Source of the DNA: an uncultured Collinsella sp.
GTDB lineage: Bacteria > Actinomycetota > Coriobacteriia > Coriobacteriales > Coriobacteriaceae
NCBI GenBank assembly: GCA_902470925.1
Contig: CABRIF010000004.1
Span: 1-48,626 of the forward strand
Length of the DNA stretch: 48,626 bases
Direction of reading: 5' to 3'
The translations under genes were made by a program, and so were the position numbers. Below, piece by piece: positions 19,448-27,915 of this stretch (position 1 is the stretch's first letter; every line of letters begins with the position of its first letter). The notes below the pieces were generated by a model. It saw only the letters and a program-made list of their open reading frames with translations, was not told where the DNA came from and ran no database searches.

Positions 19448-22321
19448 CTACGCCGGCGCCCATGCCGAGGCGAGCGGCAGGACTGCCGCCAGCAGCACGC
19501 CGCCCGCGAGCAGCAGCCATTCGCGCGGCTCCAGCGCGTGCGGTGCCACCAGCGGGGCATCGGGACCCTCAGGATAGCACCGCGCGGCCATGGCCTCGCC
19601 CAGCCGGTCCGCCCGGCGCAGCAAACCCACCACCATCGGCGCGAGCACGGCCACCCAGGCGCGACCGCGCGCAGCCAGCCCACCTGAATCGAACCGAACC
19701 CCGCGGGCGCGCTGGGCGGTATGGATGCGCATGACCTCCTCGCCCGTCAGCGGGATAAAGCGCAGGGCGAGCGAGAGCACGCAGCCCAGCTGCGCCACCG
19801 GCACCCCAACGCGACGACAGGGCCGCAGCAGGCGCATACAGGCGTCGCTGATCTGGGTTGCCGTGGTCGAGGAGGCCACCACCAGCGAGAACCCCAGCAG
19901 CAACGCGATCCGCAGGGCCGCCGCCAAGCCCCGCAGGCCACCCGCTGGGTTCAAGCCGACGGGCCCCGCAAGCGCCACCGTAGCCCGCCCGTCGCAACTG
20001 ATAAGGTTCGCGAACAGGGCAAAGGCGAGAACGATGGCGGCCGGGCGCAGGGCGCGGACAAGCGCCGCCGGGCGCATGCGGGCCGCCGCCGCGGCGCCGG
20101 CAAGCACCGCCGCCCATGCCGCCAACCCCCACCAGCTGCCGGTGGCGAACACGCCGATGCAGATCGCGGCGAGCACCCCGAGCTTGACGCGGGCGTCGAT
20201 ACCGGCAAGCGGCGAGGACGGGATGTAGGCGCCCAGCAGCGGGTGGAACCCGCGGCCAGCGCGGGTTTGGAGGCGCGGCGAGGTGGAATCGGGCGCTACG
20301 GGATTGCGCACGGGGTCGGGTGTGAGGTCAGAGGCAGAGGCTAAAGCGTCGACGGCGCCGTTGTGGCCCGCACGCGCGGCGAGCGCCCGATACAGGCGCG
20401 CGGATTCCGGCAGCAGCAAACCCGCACGCGCGAAGGCGCCAGCGGCCTGCCCCACCTGCGAGGGCGTTCCGCGCCAGCAGATGCGCCCCTCGGCCAGCAG
20501 CGCCACCTCGTCGACCGCCGCCAGCCACTCGCCCACATCGTGGCTGATAACCACCACCGCGCGCCCCGAGCGCGCCAGGTCGCGCACGAGCGCGCGCACG
20601 AACCGGCGACCGGAGGCGTCGAGTCCCGCCGTGGGCTCATCGAGCACCAGGACCGGTGCCGCAAGCGAGAGCACCGAGGCGATGGCCACACGGCGCGCCT
20701 GCCCGCCCGACAGCTCAAACGGGTACCGCTCGAGCAGGCCCGCCTCCAAACCGACCGCCCGTGCCGCCGCATCAACGCGCGCCGCTACCTCGCGCTCATC
20801 GGCGCCGAGGTTGCGCGGGGCGAAGGCAATCTCATCGAACACCGTGTCGAGGAAGAACTGCGTCTCGGGGTTCTGCCACGCCAAGCCGCAGGCCCCGGGG
20901 CGCGCCGGCGAACCGGCGATGCGCACACGCCCCGCATCCGGCTCGCGCAGGCCCGCCGCCACAGTGGCGAGCGTCGATTTGCCCGAGCCCGAACGGCCGG
21001 CCAGCAGCACCACGGAGCCGGCCCGGGCGCAAAAATCGAGCGCGTCCAGCACGGGCGCGCCCGTATACGAGCACGACACCCCCGCAAGCTCCAGCAGAGG
21101 CTCGGGCACAGGTGCCTTGGTCGGAGCCGAAGTCGCGCCGACGGGTACCTCTGCCGCCGCAGCCTCTGCCACCGCCGTTGCCCCGGCGGGAATCGAATCA
21201 GCAGCGGAAACCTCTGTCGGAACCGAAGCCGGAGCCGCGCCGGCGGGTACCTCTGCCGCCGCAGCCTCGGTCGCCGCTGATGCCACGGCGGGAGCTGCCT
21301 CGGCGATGGAAGCCCCTGCTGGAACCGAAGCCGGAGCCGCGCCAGCGGGTGCTTCGGCCTCAGCAGGAACCTCGGCACCGGACGCACGGTGCGCACCGGA
21401 CGCCATGGACACCTCGGTCGCACCAGAGCCCTCATCCATGCTCGTCCGCAAACGAGCCGGGTCGCAAAGCCTCCGTGCCTCGTCCAGCACGGCTCTGCGC
21501 CCGTCAGACGCCGCACAAAGCCAGGACGCGAGCTGATCGGGCTCAACCCCCTGCGCGGGGTCGAAGCCGGCCCGAACGGCGGCACACAGCGCAGCAGCAT
21601 ACGGGTCGTCGGCCCCCAGAAGCGCATCGGGGCCCATTCGCCCCGTGCGCACGAACGCCGCCGGGGTGCCCTGCCACACCACGCGCCCCTCGGCGAGCAT
21701 GAGGACGCGGTCGCAGGCCATGACCTCGAGCGCATCGTGGGTGATGCAGAGCACCCCGAGGCCCTCGTCGTGCGCCAGGCTGCGCGCTAGCGACCGGAAC
21801 GCCGGGCGCAGCGACGAGTCGAGTTGCGCGGTCACCTCGTCGAGCACCAGGTAGCGCGGCTCCATCGCCAGCACGCCGGCGAGCGCCACGCGCTGCAGCT
21901 CGCCGCCGGACAACTCCTCGCAGCTGCGGCCGCGCAACGCCGCAGCTCCCGCCCACACGAGCGCCCGTTCCGCGCGCGAACGCACCTCGTCCTCATCGCA
22001 GCCGATGTTGCGGGGACCGAATGCCACCTCATCGTCCACGAGCGACGAGACGATCTGACACGAGGGATCCTGGCGCACCAGGCCCACGCGCCGACGCACC
22101 TGGCGCCGCTCGTATATACCTGCCGCCGGATCGACCCCATCGACCTCGATCGAGCCATGTGAGGCCATAAGCGAGCCGCAAAGCGCCCGGCCCAGCGTGC
22201 TCTTGCCCGAGCCGTTCGCGCCCACCAGAGCCACAAGCTCGCCGGGCGCCAGCGAAAGGGATACCCCGCGCACCACGGAGCTCCCTTCCAGCTCGATATG
22301 GATATCGGATGCCGCAAGCAC
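19448..22321 (-). CDS. ECF transporter module: EcfA1-EcfA2-EcfT fused in one protein
   Basis: A 957-residue protein that joins the three shared parts of an energy-coupling factor vitamin/metal importer. ABC domain 1: Walker A GANGSGKST (34-42), signature LSGGE (137-141), Walker B LVLDE (158-162). ABC domain 2: Walker A GRSGSGKST (442-450), LSGGQ (537-541), LVLDEPTAGLD. The EcfT membrane part follows (about 692-957) with several hydrophobic helices and an ARG coupling motif in AQRARGVRF; the second expected motif reads AARCYP. A ~90-residue Ala/Pro/Glu linker (about 318-405) with a 102-bp repeat separates the ABCs. The start is GTG with AAGGAGG nine bases upstream. No S-component gene is adjacent, so it probably serves several. 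Position between rplQ and truA matches the separate ecfA1-ecfA2-ecfT genes of Firmicutes. Confidence 0.93.
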   Translation of the reverse strand: MLAASDIHIELEGSSVVRGVSLSLAPGELVALVGANGSGKSTLGRALCGSLMASHGSIEVDGVDPAAGIYERRQVRRRVGLVRQDPSCQIVSSLVDDEVAFGPRNIGCDEDEVRSRAERALVWAGAAALRGRSCEELSGGELQRVALAGVLAMEPRYLVLDEVTAQLDSSLRPAFRSLARSLAHDEGLGVLCITHDALEVMACDRVLMLAEGRVVWQGTPAAFVRTGRMGPDALLGADDPYAAALCAAVRAGFDPAQGVEPDQLASWLCAASDGRRAVLDEARRLCDPARLRTSMDEGSGATEVSMASGAHRASGAEVPAEAEAPAGAAPASVPAGASIAEAAPAVASAATEAAAAEVPAGAAPASVPTEVSAADSIPAGATAVAEAAAAEVPVGATSAPTKAPVPEPLLELAGVSCSYTGAPVLDALDFCARAGSVVLLAGRSGSGKSTLATVAAGLREPDAGRVRIAGSPARPGACGLAWQNPETQFFLDTVFDEIAFAPRNLGADEREVAARVDAAARAVGLEAGLLERYPFELSGGQARRVAIASVLSLAAPVLVLDEPTAGLDASGRRFVRALVRDLARSGRAVVVISHDVGEWLAAVDEVALLAEGRICWRGTPSQVGQAAGAFARAGLLLPESARLYRALAARAGHNGAVDALASASDLTPDPVRNPVAPDSTSPRLQTRAGRGFHPLLGAYIPSSPLAGIDARVKLGVLAAICIGVFATGSWWGLAAWAAVLAGAAAAARMRPAALVRALRPAAIVLAFALFANLISCDGRATVALAGPVGLNPAGGLRGLAAALRIALLLGFSLVVASSTTATQISDACMRLLRPCRRVGVPVAQLGCVLSLALRFIPLTGEEVMRIHTAQRARGVRFDSGGLAARGRAWVAVLAPMVVGLLRRADRLGEAMAARCYPEGPDAPLVAPHALEPREWLLLAGGVLLAAVLPLASAWAPA

Positions 22322-22583
22322 CGCCCTGCACCTCCTTGTCGTCCCTTCGCCGCGCCAACGCCAGCTGCCACCACGGCGCGAGCCTTCGAATCATAGCAGC
22401 GCACACGCAGATTTATCGTCGCACGCGAGCCATCCCATCGCCGCACGCGCCGTCCCATCGCCGCAGGCAGTCGCCACCATAGCCGCGCGCATCGCACGGA
22501 AGCCATCCCATCGCAGCGCACAGTCGCCACCATAGCCGCGCGCATGTCGCGCACACCGCACGCACCGCATCATCGCTCGATAG
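22322..22583. repeat. Repeat-bearing spacer between rplQ and the ECF gene
   Basis: No gene. A 25-base word, CAGTCGCCACCATAGCCGCG plus CGCAT, occurs exactly twice (22468-22492 and 22521-22545), each preceded by variants of CCATCCCATCGC. The promoter of the ECF-truA unit should be here on the minus strand; none was recognised. Confidence 0.7.
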
Positions 22584-22617
22584 CAAAAGAGGGACGCGCA
22601 ACCACACGCGTCCCTCT
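22584..22617 (-). terminator. Terminator of the spc-alpha ribosomal operon
   Basis: On the minus strand an eleven-base stem (AGAGGGACGCG/CGCGTCCCTCT), a short loop and then TTTTGCT, 34 bases past the rplQ stop. It would separate the ribosomal operon from the ECF gene. Confidence 0.85.
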
Positions 22618-22650
22618 CACACATCAGCCTATCGGCGAGTGCCCGGCAGG

Positions 22651-23175
22651 CTACTCAGCAGCCTGCTCCTCGGCAGTGGCCTCGGTCTCGACAGCCTCGA
22701 CCTCAGCAGCCTCCTCGGCCTCGGGAGCCTGCTCGGCGGCAGCCTCCTCCTTCACGGCCTTCACCGCAGCGGGCTTGGACGCCGGGGCGGCCTTCTTGGC
22801 CTTGGGGGTGCAGGGCTCGGTCACGAGCTCGATGATGACCATCTCGGCAGCGTCGCCCTTGCGGGGACCGAGCTTCATGATGCGGGTGTAACCGCCGTTG
22901 CGGTCGGCCCACATGCCCTGAGCAGCCTTGTCGAAGATCTCGGCCACAAGGCGCTTATCGCCGAGCTTGGCGATCGCCAGACGGCGGGAGTGCAGGTCGC
23001 CCTTCTTGGCCCAGGTAATGATGGGCTCGGCGTAGCCGCGCAGCGCCTTGGCGCGCGTGATGGTGGTCTTGATGCGATCGTTCTCGAAGAGCGCCTTGGC
23101 AAGGCTCTTCTTCATGGCCTTGGTGTGGCTGGCATCGGTGCCGAGCTTCAGGCCTTTCTTCTTGTTGTGACGCAT
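22651..23175 (-). CDS. rplQ: 50S ribosomal protein L17 with acidic tail
   Basis: L17 lies near the exit of the large-subunit tunnel. 174 residues: a standard core (about 1-118, MRHNKKKGLKLG at the start, closing with EMVIIELV) and a ~55-residue Ala/Glu/Pro/Lys tail not usual in L17. The tail ends with a string of Glu and Ala very like the end of L31 (rpmE), and the last 16 plus-strand bases (GGCTACTCAGCAGCCT) are identical at the two genes. Last gene of the alpha operon, 30 bp after rpoA. Confidence 0.97.
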   Translation of the reverse strand: MRHNKKKGLKLGTDASHTKAMKKSLAKALFENDRIKTTITRAKALRGYAEPIITWAKKGDLHSRRLAIAKLGDKRLVAEIFDKAAQGMWADRNGGYTRIMKLGPRKGDAAEMVIIELVTEPCTPKAKKAAPASKPAAVKAVKEEAAAEQAPEAEEAAEVEAVETEATAEEQAAE

Positions 23176-23205
23176 GGTTACGGATTCTCCTCTAAAACAG
23201 GGCGC

Positions 23206-24147
23206 TTAAGCCTTGAGGCCCAGGCCCATCGACTCAAGCTTGTCCTTGACTTCCTCGATCGACTTCACGCCGAAGTTGCGGATGTTCAGCAGGTCGTTCT
23301 CGGAGAACTCGACGAGCTGACGCACGGAGTGAATGCTGGCGCGCTTCAGGCAGTTGTAGGAACGAACCGAGAGGTCCAGGTCCTCGATCTGCTTGTCGAG
23401 CTCAGCGTTGTCGTTCGAGACCTCAGGCGCGAAGATGGAGATCTCCTCTTCGGCCTCGGGCTCATCGGCAAGGTTCATGAACGCGGCCATGTGCTGGTTG
23501 ATGATGTTAGCGGCCTGAACCACCGCATCGCGCGGGGCAACGGCGCCGTTCGTCTCGATCTCGAGCACCAGGCGATCGTAGTCGGTGTGCTGACCCACGC
23601 GGCAGGCCTCGACGAGCTTGGCGCAGCGCTTCACGGGCGAGAACAGCGAGTCGACATGGATGATCCCGATGGGGTCGTTGTCGCGCTTGTTCTGCTCGTA
23701 GGACACGTACCCGCGACCGTAGCCGATGCGCATGCTCATGGTGAGGTGGCCGCCCTCGGTCAGGGTGGCGATGTGCTGCTTGGGGTTCACGAGCTCGAAC
23801 TCGGAGGGGATGAAGAAGTCCTCACCCGTCACCGTGCAGGGACCGTCAACCGAGATGGTGGCGGTGCCCTCGCCGGTGGTACCGAGCGAGCGGAACACCA
23901 GCCCCTTCACGTTCAGGACGATATCGGTAACGTCCTCGACCATGTTGGGGATGGTGGTGAACTCGTGCTGGGCGCCATCGATCTGGATGGCCTCGACGGC
24001 TGCACCCTCGAGCGAGGACAGCAACACGCGGCGCAGGGAGTTACCCAGCGTGTCACCGTACCCACGCTCCAGGGGCTCGACGGAGACGCGGGCAGCGGTG
24101 CTGCTGATCTCCTCGACCTGAACCTGGGGCCTGATGAATTCTGACAT
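23206..24147 (-). CDS. rpoA: RNA polymerase alpha subunit
   Basis: Scaffold for RNA polymerase assembly and target of activators. 313 residues: N-terminal dimerisation domain with YGDTLGNSLRRVLLSSL, and a C-terminal domain with SVRSYNCLKRASI and LLNIRNFGVKS, the part that contacts UP elements. GGAGGT lies five bases before the ATG. In the alpha operon between rpsD and rplQ. Confidence 0.98.
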   Translation of the reverse strand: MSEFIRPQVQVEEISSTAARVSVEPLERGYGDTLGNSLRRVLLSSLEGAAVEAIQIDGAQHEFTTIPNMVEDVTDIVLNVKGLVFRSLGTTGEGTATISVDGPCTVTGEDFFIPSEFELVNPKQHIATLTEGGHLTMSMRIGYGRGYVSYEQNKRDNDPIGIIHVDSLFSPVKRCAKLVEACRVGQHTDYDRLVLEIETNGAVAPRDAVVQAANIINQHMAAFMNLADEPEAEEEISIFAPEVSNDNAELDKQIEDLDLSVRSYNCLKRASIHSVRQLVEFSENDLLNIRNFGVKSIEEVKDKLESMGLGLKA

Positions 24148-24176
24148 GTATAACCTCCAGCGTAGCGCGCGAACGA

Positions 24177-24773
24177 TTACCTCGAGTAGAGCTCGACGAT
24201 GAGTTGCTCGTTGATCTCGCCGCTGATCTGGTCACGGCTGGGCAGCGAAATGACGTTGCCCGACAGCTTCTCGATGTTGACCTCGAGCCAGCCGGGAACC
24301 TCGAAGCGCTCGGAGGAGATGAGGGCCTCCTTGATGGGGAGCAGATCGCGGAACTTCTCGCCCACGGCCACGACGTCGCCGGGCTTCACGAGGTAGGACG
24401 GGATGTCGACGCGCTTGCCGTTCACCGTGAAGTGACCGTGACGCACGGACTGACGAGCCTCTTTGCGCGTACGGGCGAAGCCGAGGCGGAAGACCACGTT
24501 GTCGAGACGGGTCTCGAGGGTGACGAGCAGGTTCTCACCGGTGACGCCATCCATGCGCAGGGCGCGCTCGTAGTAACGGCGGAACTGCTTCTCAAGCACG
24601 CCGTAGATGAACTTAACCTTCTGCTTCTCGCGCAGCTGCATGCCGTACTCGGATTCCTTGCGACGGCGACGGGGCTGGCGGATAGATTCCTTCTTGCTGC
24701 TGTAGCCCAGCTCAACGGGATCGATCCCGAGCTGACGGCAGCGCTTAAGAACAGGAGTCCTGTCGATTGCCAT
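24177..24773 (-). CDS. rpsD: 30S ribosomal protein S4
   Basis: Binds 16S rRNA early in small-subunit assembly and regulates the alpha operon in some bacteria. 198 residues, zinc-free form (no N-terminal Cys cluster), with the S4 RNA-binding domain around RLDNVVFRLGFARTRKEARQ. AAAGGAT precedes the start by about ten bases. Lies between rpsK and rpoA, the common order in Gram-positive bacteria. Confidence 0.98.
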   Translation of the reverse strand: MAIDRTPVLKRCRQLGIDPVELGYSSKKESIRQPRRRRKESEYGMQLREKQKVKFIYGVLEKQFRRYYERALRMDGVTGENLLVTLETRLDNVVFRLGFARTRKEARQSVRHGHFTVNGKRVDIPSYLVKPGDVVAVGEKFRDLLPIKEALISSERFEVPGWLEVNIEKLSGNVISLPSRDQISGEINEQLIVELYSR

Positions 24774-24793
24774 AGTTAATCGATCCTTTCAAG

Positions 24794-25201
24794 TTACACG
24801 CGGCGACGCTTCTTGGGGCGGCAGCCGTTGTGCGGAATGGGGGTCTTGTCCTGGATGCTCGAAACCTCAAGACCGGCGGCCTGGAGGGAGCGGATCGCGG
24901 TCTCGCGACCGGAGCCGGGGCCCTTCACGAAGACGGCGACCTTGTGCATGCCGTGCTCCATAGCGGCCTTGGCGCAAGCCTCGGCAGCCATCTGGGCGGC
25001 GAACGGCGTCGACTTACGGGAGCCCTTGAAGCCCACGGTACCAGCCGACTTCCAGGCAATGACGTTGCCCGCAGGATCGGTGATCGAAACGATCGTGTTG
25101 TTGAACGTAGAACGGATGTGAGCCTGGCCCACGGAGATGTTCTTACGGTCGGCGCGCTTGATGCGGGTAGCGGCGCCACGCTTGTTCTTAGCAGTAGCCA
25201 T
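24794..25201 (-). CDS. rpsK: 30S ribosomal protein S11
   Basis: Platform protein of the small subunit that helps select mRNA in the P site. 135 residues with the conserved NTIVSITDPAGNVIAW and KGPGSGRETAIRSL segments and the basic end GCRPKKRRRV. Short gaps to rpsM (16 bp) and rpsD (20 bp) place it inside the operon. Confidence 0.98.
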   Translation of the reverse strand: MATAKNKRGAATRIKRADRKNISVGQAHIRSTFNNTIVSITDPAGNVIAWKSAGTVGFKGSRKSTPFAAQMAAEACAKAAMEHGMHKVAVFVKGPGSGRETAIRSLQAAGLEVSSIQDKTPIPHNGCRPKKRRRV

Positions 25202-25217
25202 GTTGCGTCAGTCTCCC

Positions 25218-25592
25218 TTATTTCTTCTTCTTGGCACCGATCTGACGCTTCGGACCCTTGCGGGTGCGAGCGTTGGTGTGGGTGCGCTGGCCGCGGACAG
25301 GGAGGCCCTTGCGGTGACGGAGGCCGCGGTTGCAGCCGATGTCCATCAGACGCTTGATGTTCTGAGCGCGATCGCGACGGAGGTCGCCCTCGGTCATGAT
25401 CGCGTTCGTGTCGATGTACTCACGGATGGCCGCAATCTCGTCCTCGGTGAGGTCCTTGATGCGGGTACCGTCAGCAATGTTGCACGCAGCGCAAATCTTC
25501 GCTGCGGTGGTGCGGCCGATGCCGTAGATGTAGGTCAGACCAATCTCCGCACGCTTCTCGTTCGGAAGGTCGACACCATTGATACGGGCCAA
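25218..25592 (-). CDS. rpsM: 30S ribosomal protein S13
   Basis: Head protein of the small subunit that contacts tRNA and L5 across the subunit bridge. 124 residues: MARINGVDLPNEKR at the start, the helix-hairpin-helix TYIYGIGRTTA, and a basic tail HTNARTRKGPKRQ. Between rpmJ and rpsK. Confidence 0.98.
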   Translation of the reverse strand: MARINGVDLPNEKRAEIGLTYIYGIGRTTAAKICAACNIADGTRIKDLTEDEIAAIREYIDTNAIMTEGDLRRDRAQNIKRLMDIGCNRGLRHRKGLPVRGQRTHTNARTRKGPKRQIGAKKKK

Positions 25593-25607
25593 CGTAGGTC
25601 TCCTCTC

Positions 25608-25721
25608 TTAGCCCTGGCGCTGCTTGTGGCGGGGGTTCTCGCAGATGACGAGGACCTTGCCATGGCGCCGGATGATCTTGCACTTATCGCACATCTTCTT
25701 GACCGAAGGACGTACCTTCAT
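25608..25721 (-). CDS. rpmJ: 50S ribosomal protein L36
   Basis: Smallest ribosomal protein, 37 residues, reading MKVRPSVKKMCDKCK... and ending in RHKQRQG. It is the zinc form: Cys11, Cys14, Cys27 and His32 are the ligands. GAGAGGAAGA stands before the ATG. It lies between infA and rpsM as expected. A 146-bp gap separates it from infA. Confidence 0.96.
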   Translation of the reverse strand: MKVRPSVKKMCDKCKIIRRHGKVLVICENPRHKQRQG

Positions 25722-25867
25722 CGTTCTTCCTCTCGGTAGTGCTCAAACTACAAATGGAATGTTATCTACTCGCCCAGCCGCAGGCGTGAAAGACAAAATG
25801 ACTGGAGAACGCACCGAAGCGGGCTGAGCAACCCGGCCTTGGGACACGCGTTCAGGCAGCGGTGCCG

Positions 25868-26086
25868 CTATTTGTAGCGATAGGTGATGCGACCGCGCGT
25901 GAGGTCATAAGGGGAAAGCTCCACCACGACCTTGTCGCCCGGCAGAATGCGGATGTAGTTCATGCGGATCTTGCCCGAGATGGAGCACAGAACCGAATGA
26001 CCGTTCTCAAGCTCAACGCGGAACATGGCGTTTGGCAGCGGCTCGGTGACCGTGCCCTCGAGCTCGATAGCATCTTCTTTCTTCAC
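25868..26086 (-). CDS. infA: Translation initiation factor IF-1
   Basis: Blocks the ribosomal A site during initiation. 72 residues from the GTG at 26086, exactly the family length, with a single OB fold (ALPNAMF-type PLPNAMFRVELENGH, then GKIRMNYIRILPGDKV and LTRGRITYR). The reading frame also allows a TTG at 26092, two codons earlier. I prefer the GTG because the alignment to other IF-1 proteins starts there; neither has more than a weak AGAAAG ribosome binding site. Unusually, 394 bp of repeats separate it from map. Confidence 0.95.
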   Translation of the reverse strand: MKKEDAIELEGTVTEPLPNAMFRVELENGHSVLCSISGKIRMNYIRILPGDKVVVELSPYDLTRGRITYRYK

Positions 26087-26190
26087 GAGCAATCATCTTT
26101 CTCTCAAAAACGACAGCAGCCTTGCATGATACCTCATTCGAAAGGAGCGATTGGGCATTACTCAATCGCTCCATAATTTTTTTGCGCAAT

Positions 26191-26485
26191 CTGGGGACGG
26201 GGTCGATTCGTACACCGTGCATGCGTGCGCGATTTGGGGACGGGGTCGATTGGTAGAGCCGCACATGTTGTGCAAGCCCAATCCCTCGTCAGCGGACAGA
26301 GCCGTTTCGATTCTCAGGTCTGCTCGGCAGGGCACCTCGATCACTTTAGAGATGCGGCCGCATCGCGTGAAGACCCAGCCAACCAAACGGCATGCCTTCT
26401 TGGATAAAAAACGAGACGACCCCGTCCCCAGACTGCAAAAAAACGAAATGACCCCGTCCCCAGACTGCACGTCCCCAGACTGCAG
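26191..26485. repeat. Cluster of REP-like elements between map and infA
   Basis: The word TGGGGACGGGGTC occurs at 26191-26210 and 26232-26253 in plus orientation. Its reverse complement occurs at 26411-26436 and 26442-26468, with a further half-copy (GTCCCCAGACTGC) at 26471-26483. Each is followed by a GATT or ATTTCG-type end. The head-to-head arrangement resembles bacterial REP/BIME elements mobilised by REP-associated tyrosine transposases; no transposase gene is in the window. Confidence 0.8.
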
Positions 26486-26486
26486 G

Positions 26487-27275
26487 TTACATGACGCCGC
26501 CGGGCATGGAACACCACGGGCCCTGGGAATCCTGCGTGAGAATCACCGGGCCGTCGTTGGTGATGGCGATGGTGTTCTCGTAGTGAGCCGCAGGCAGGCC
26601 GTCGTCGGTCGAGACGAGCCAGTTGTCCGGACCCACGTGCACATGGTGCGTACCCTGGGTGATCATGGGCTCGATCGCAATGACCATGCCGGCCTGCAGG
26701 CGCACGCCGCGACCCTTCTTCCCGTAGTTGGGAACGTTGGGGTCCTCATGCATCACATGGCCCACGCCGTGACCCACGTAATCGCGCAGCACGCCGTACC
26801 CGTGGCTCTCGGCGAGGGTCTGCACCGCGTGGCCGATATCGCCCACGTGATTGCCGGGCACCGCCTGCGCGATGCCAGCCTTCAGGCAGTCGAGCGTGAC
26901 CTCGCACAGTGCCTTTGCCTCGGGCGAAGGGGTGCCCACGAAAAACGTCCAGGCGTTATCCCCTACCCAACCGTCCACGATCGCGCCGGTGTCGATCGAG
27001 ATGATGTCACCGTCGCGCAGGATGATATCGGGGTTCGGGATGCCGTGGACCACCGCGTCGTTCAGCGAAGCGCAGATGCTGCCCGGAAAACCGCCGTAGC
27101 CCTTGAAGGCGGGGATGCCGCCGTGCATGCGGATGATCTGCTCGGCGAGCTGATCGAGCTCGAAGGTGGACACGCCGGGGCGCACCATGGCCCCCACGTG
27201 CCGGAGCGCCATCTTGGACAGCGCTCCGGCCTTCTTCATCTGCTCGATCTCGGCTGCAGTCTTGATCTTGATCAT
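26487..27275 (-). CDS. map: Methionine aminopeptidase
   Basis: Removes the N-terminal methionine from new proteins. 262 residues, type I. The five metal ligands can be placed: Asp in SIDTGA, Asp in VGDNAW, His in GHGVGHVMHE, Glu in AIEPM and Glu in HYENT. Its ATG overlaps the adk stop (ATGA), so the two are translationally coupled. An additional ~10-residue tail follows the last motif. The gene ends at the edge of the REP-like cluster. Confidence 0.97.
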   Translation of the reverse strand: MIKIKTAAEIEQMKKAGALSKMALRHVGAMVRPGVSTFELDQLAEQIIRMHGGIPAFKGYGGFPGSICASLNDAVVHGIPNPDIILRDGDIISIDTGAIVDGWVGDNAWTFFVGTPSPEAKALCEVTLDCLKAGIAQAVPGNHVGDIGHAVQTLAESHGYGVLRDYVGHGVGHVMHEDPNVPNYGKKGRGVRLQAGMVIAIEPMITQGTHHVHVGPDNWLVSTDDGLPAAHYENTIAITNDGPVILTQDSQGPWCSMPGGVM

Positions 27276-27898
27276 AGACCGAGCGCTTCCTTCACCTCAG
27301 CGTAGACGGTGTCCACCGGGCGATCGCCGTCGACAACCTTCAGGATGCCCTGGCCGCGATAGTACTCCACCAGCGGGCTGGTGTTCTTCTCGTACACGTC
27401 CAGACGGTTCGCGATGGTCTCGGGCTTGTCGTCGTCGCGCTGGTACATCTCACCGGAGCACTTAGGACAGGACTCGGTATCGGGACCGGCGGTGTAGCCG
27501 CAGTCGCGGCAAGTGCGACGGGAGGACAGGCGCTCGATAATGACCTCGGCCGGAACGTCGACCAGCAGCGCGCCGTCCAGCTCGCGGCCGAGCGCGGAGA
27601 GCTCGGTGTCCAGGGTGACCGCCTGCATGGTGTTGCGCGGGAAGCCGTCCAGGATGAAGCCCTTCTTGGCGTCATCGGCGGCCAGGCGCTCCTTCACCAG
27701 GTCGATCACGAGCTGGTCGGGCACGAGCTCGCCGGCATCCATGTACTTCTTGGCTGCAACGCCCAGCTCGGACTGAGCCTTGACCGCAGCGCGCAGCAGA
27801 TCGCCGGTGGAGATGTGGGCCACGCCGTACTCGGCCACCAGGCGCTGCGCCTGCGTCCCCTTGCCGGCGCCGGGGGCTCCCAACAATACGATGTTCAT
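27272..27898 (-). CDS. adk: Adenylate kinase
   Basis: Interconverts ATP, ADP and AMP. 208 residues from the ATG at 27898, set by AAAGGAG six bases upstream (a TTG one codon earlier is less likely). P-loop GAPGAGKGT, DGFPRN for AMP binding, and a zinc-type LID domain with CRDC and CPKC, typical of Gram-positive enzymes. It sits between secY and map as in most spc operons. Confidence 0.97.
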   Translation of the reverse strand: MNIVLLGAPGAGKGTQAQRLVAEYGVAHISTGDLLRAAVKAQSELGVAAKKYMDAGELVPDQLVIDLVKERLAADDAKKGFILDGFPRNTMQAVTLDTELSALGRELDGALLVDVPAEVIIERLSSRRTCRDCGYTAGPDTESCPKCSGEMYQRDDDKPETIANRLDVYEKNTSPLVEYYRGQGILKVVDGDRPVDTVYAEVKEALGL

Positions 27899-27915
27899 CA
27901 AGCTCTCCTTTCAGC

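Noticed and set aside
22639..24144. 501-codon plus-strand frame opposite rplQ and rpoA
   Set aside because: Antisense to two recognised genes; no homology and no ribosome binding site.
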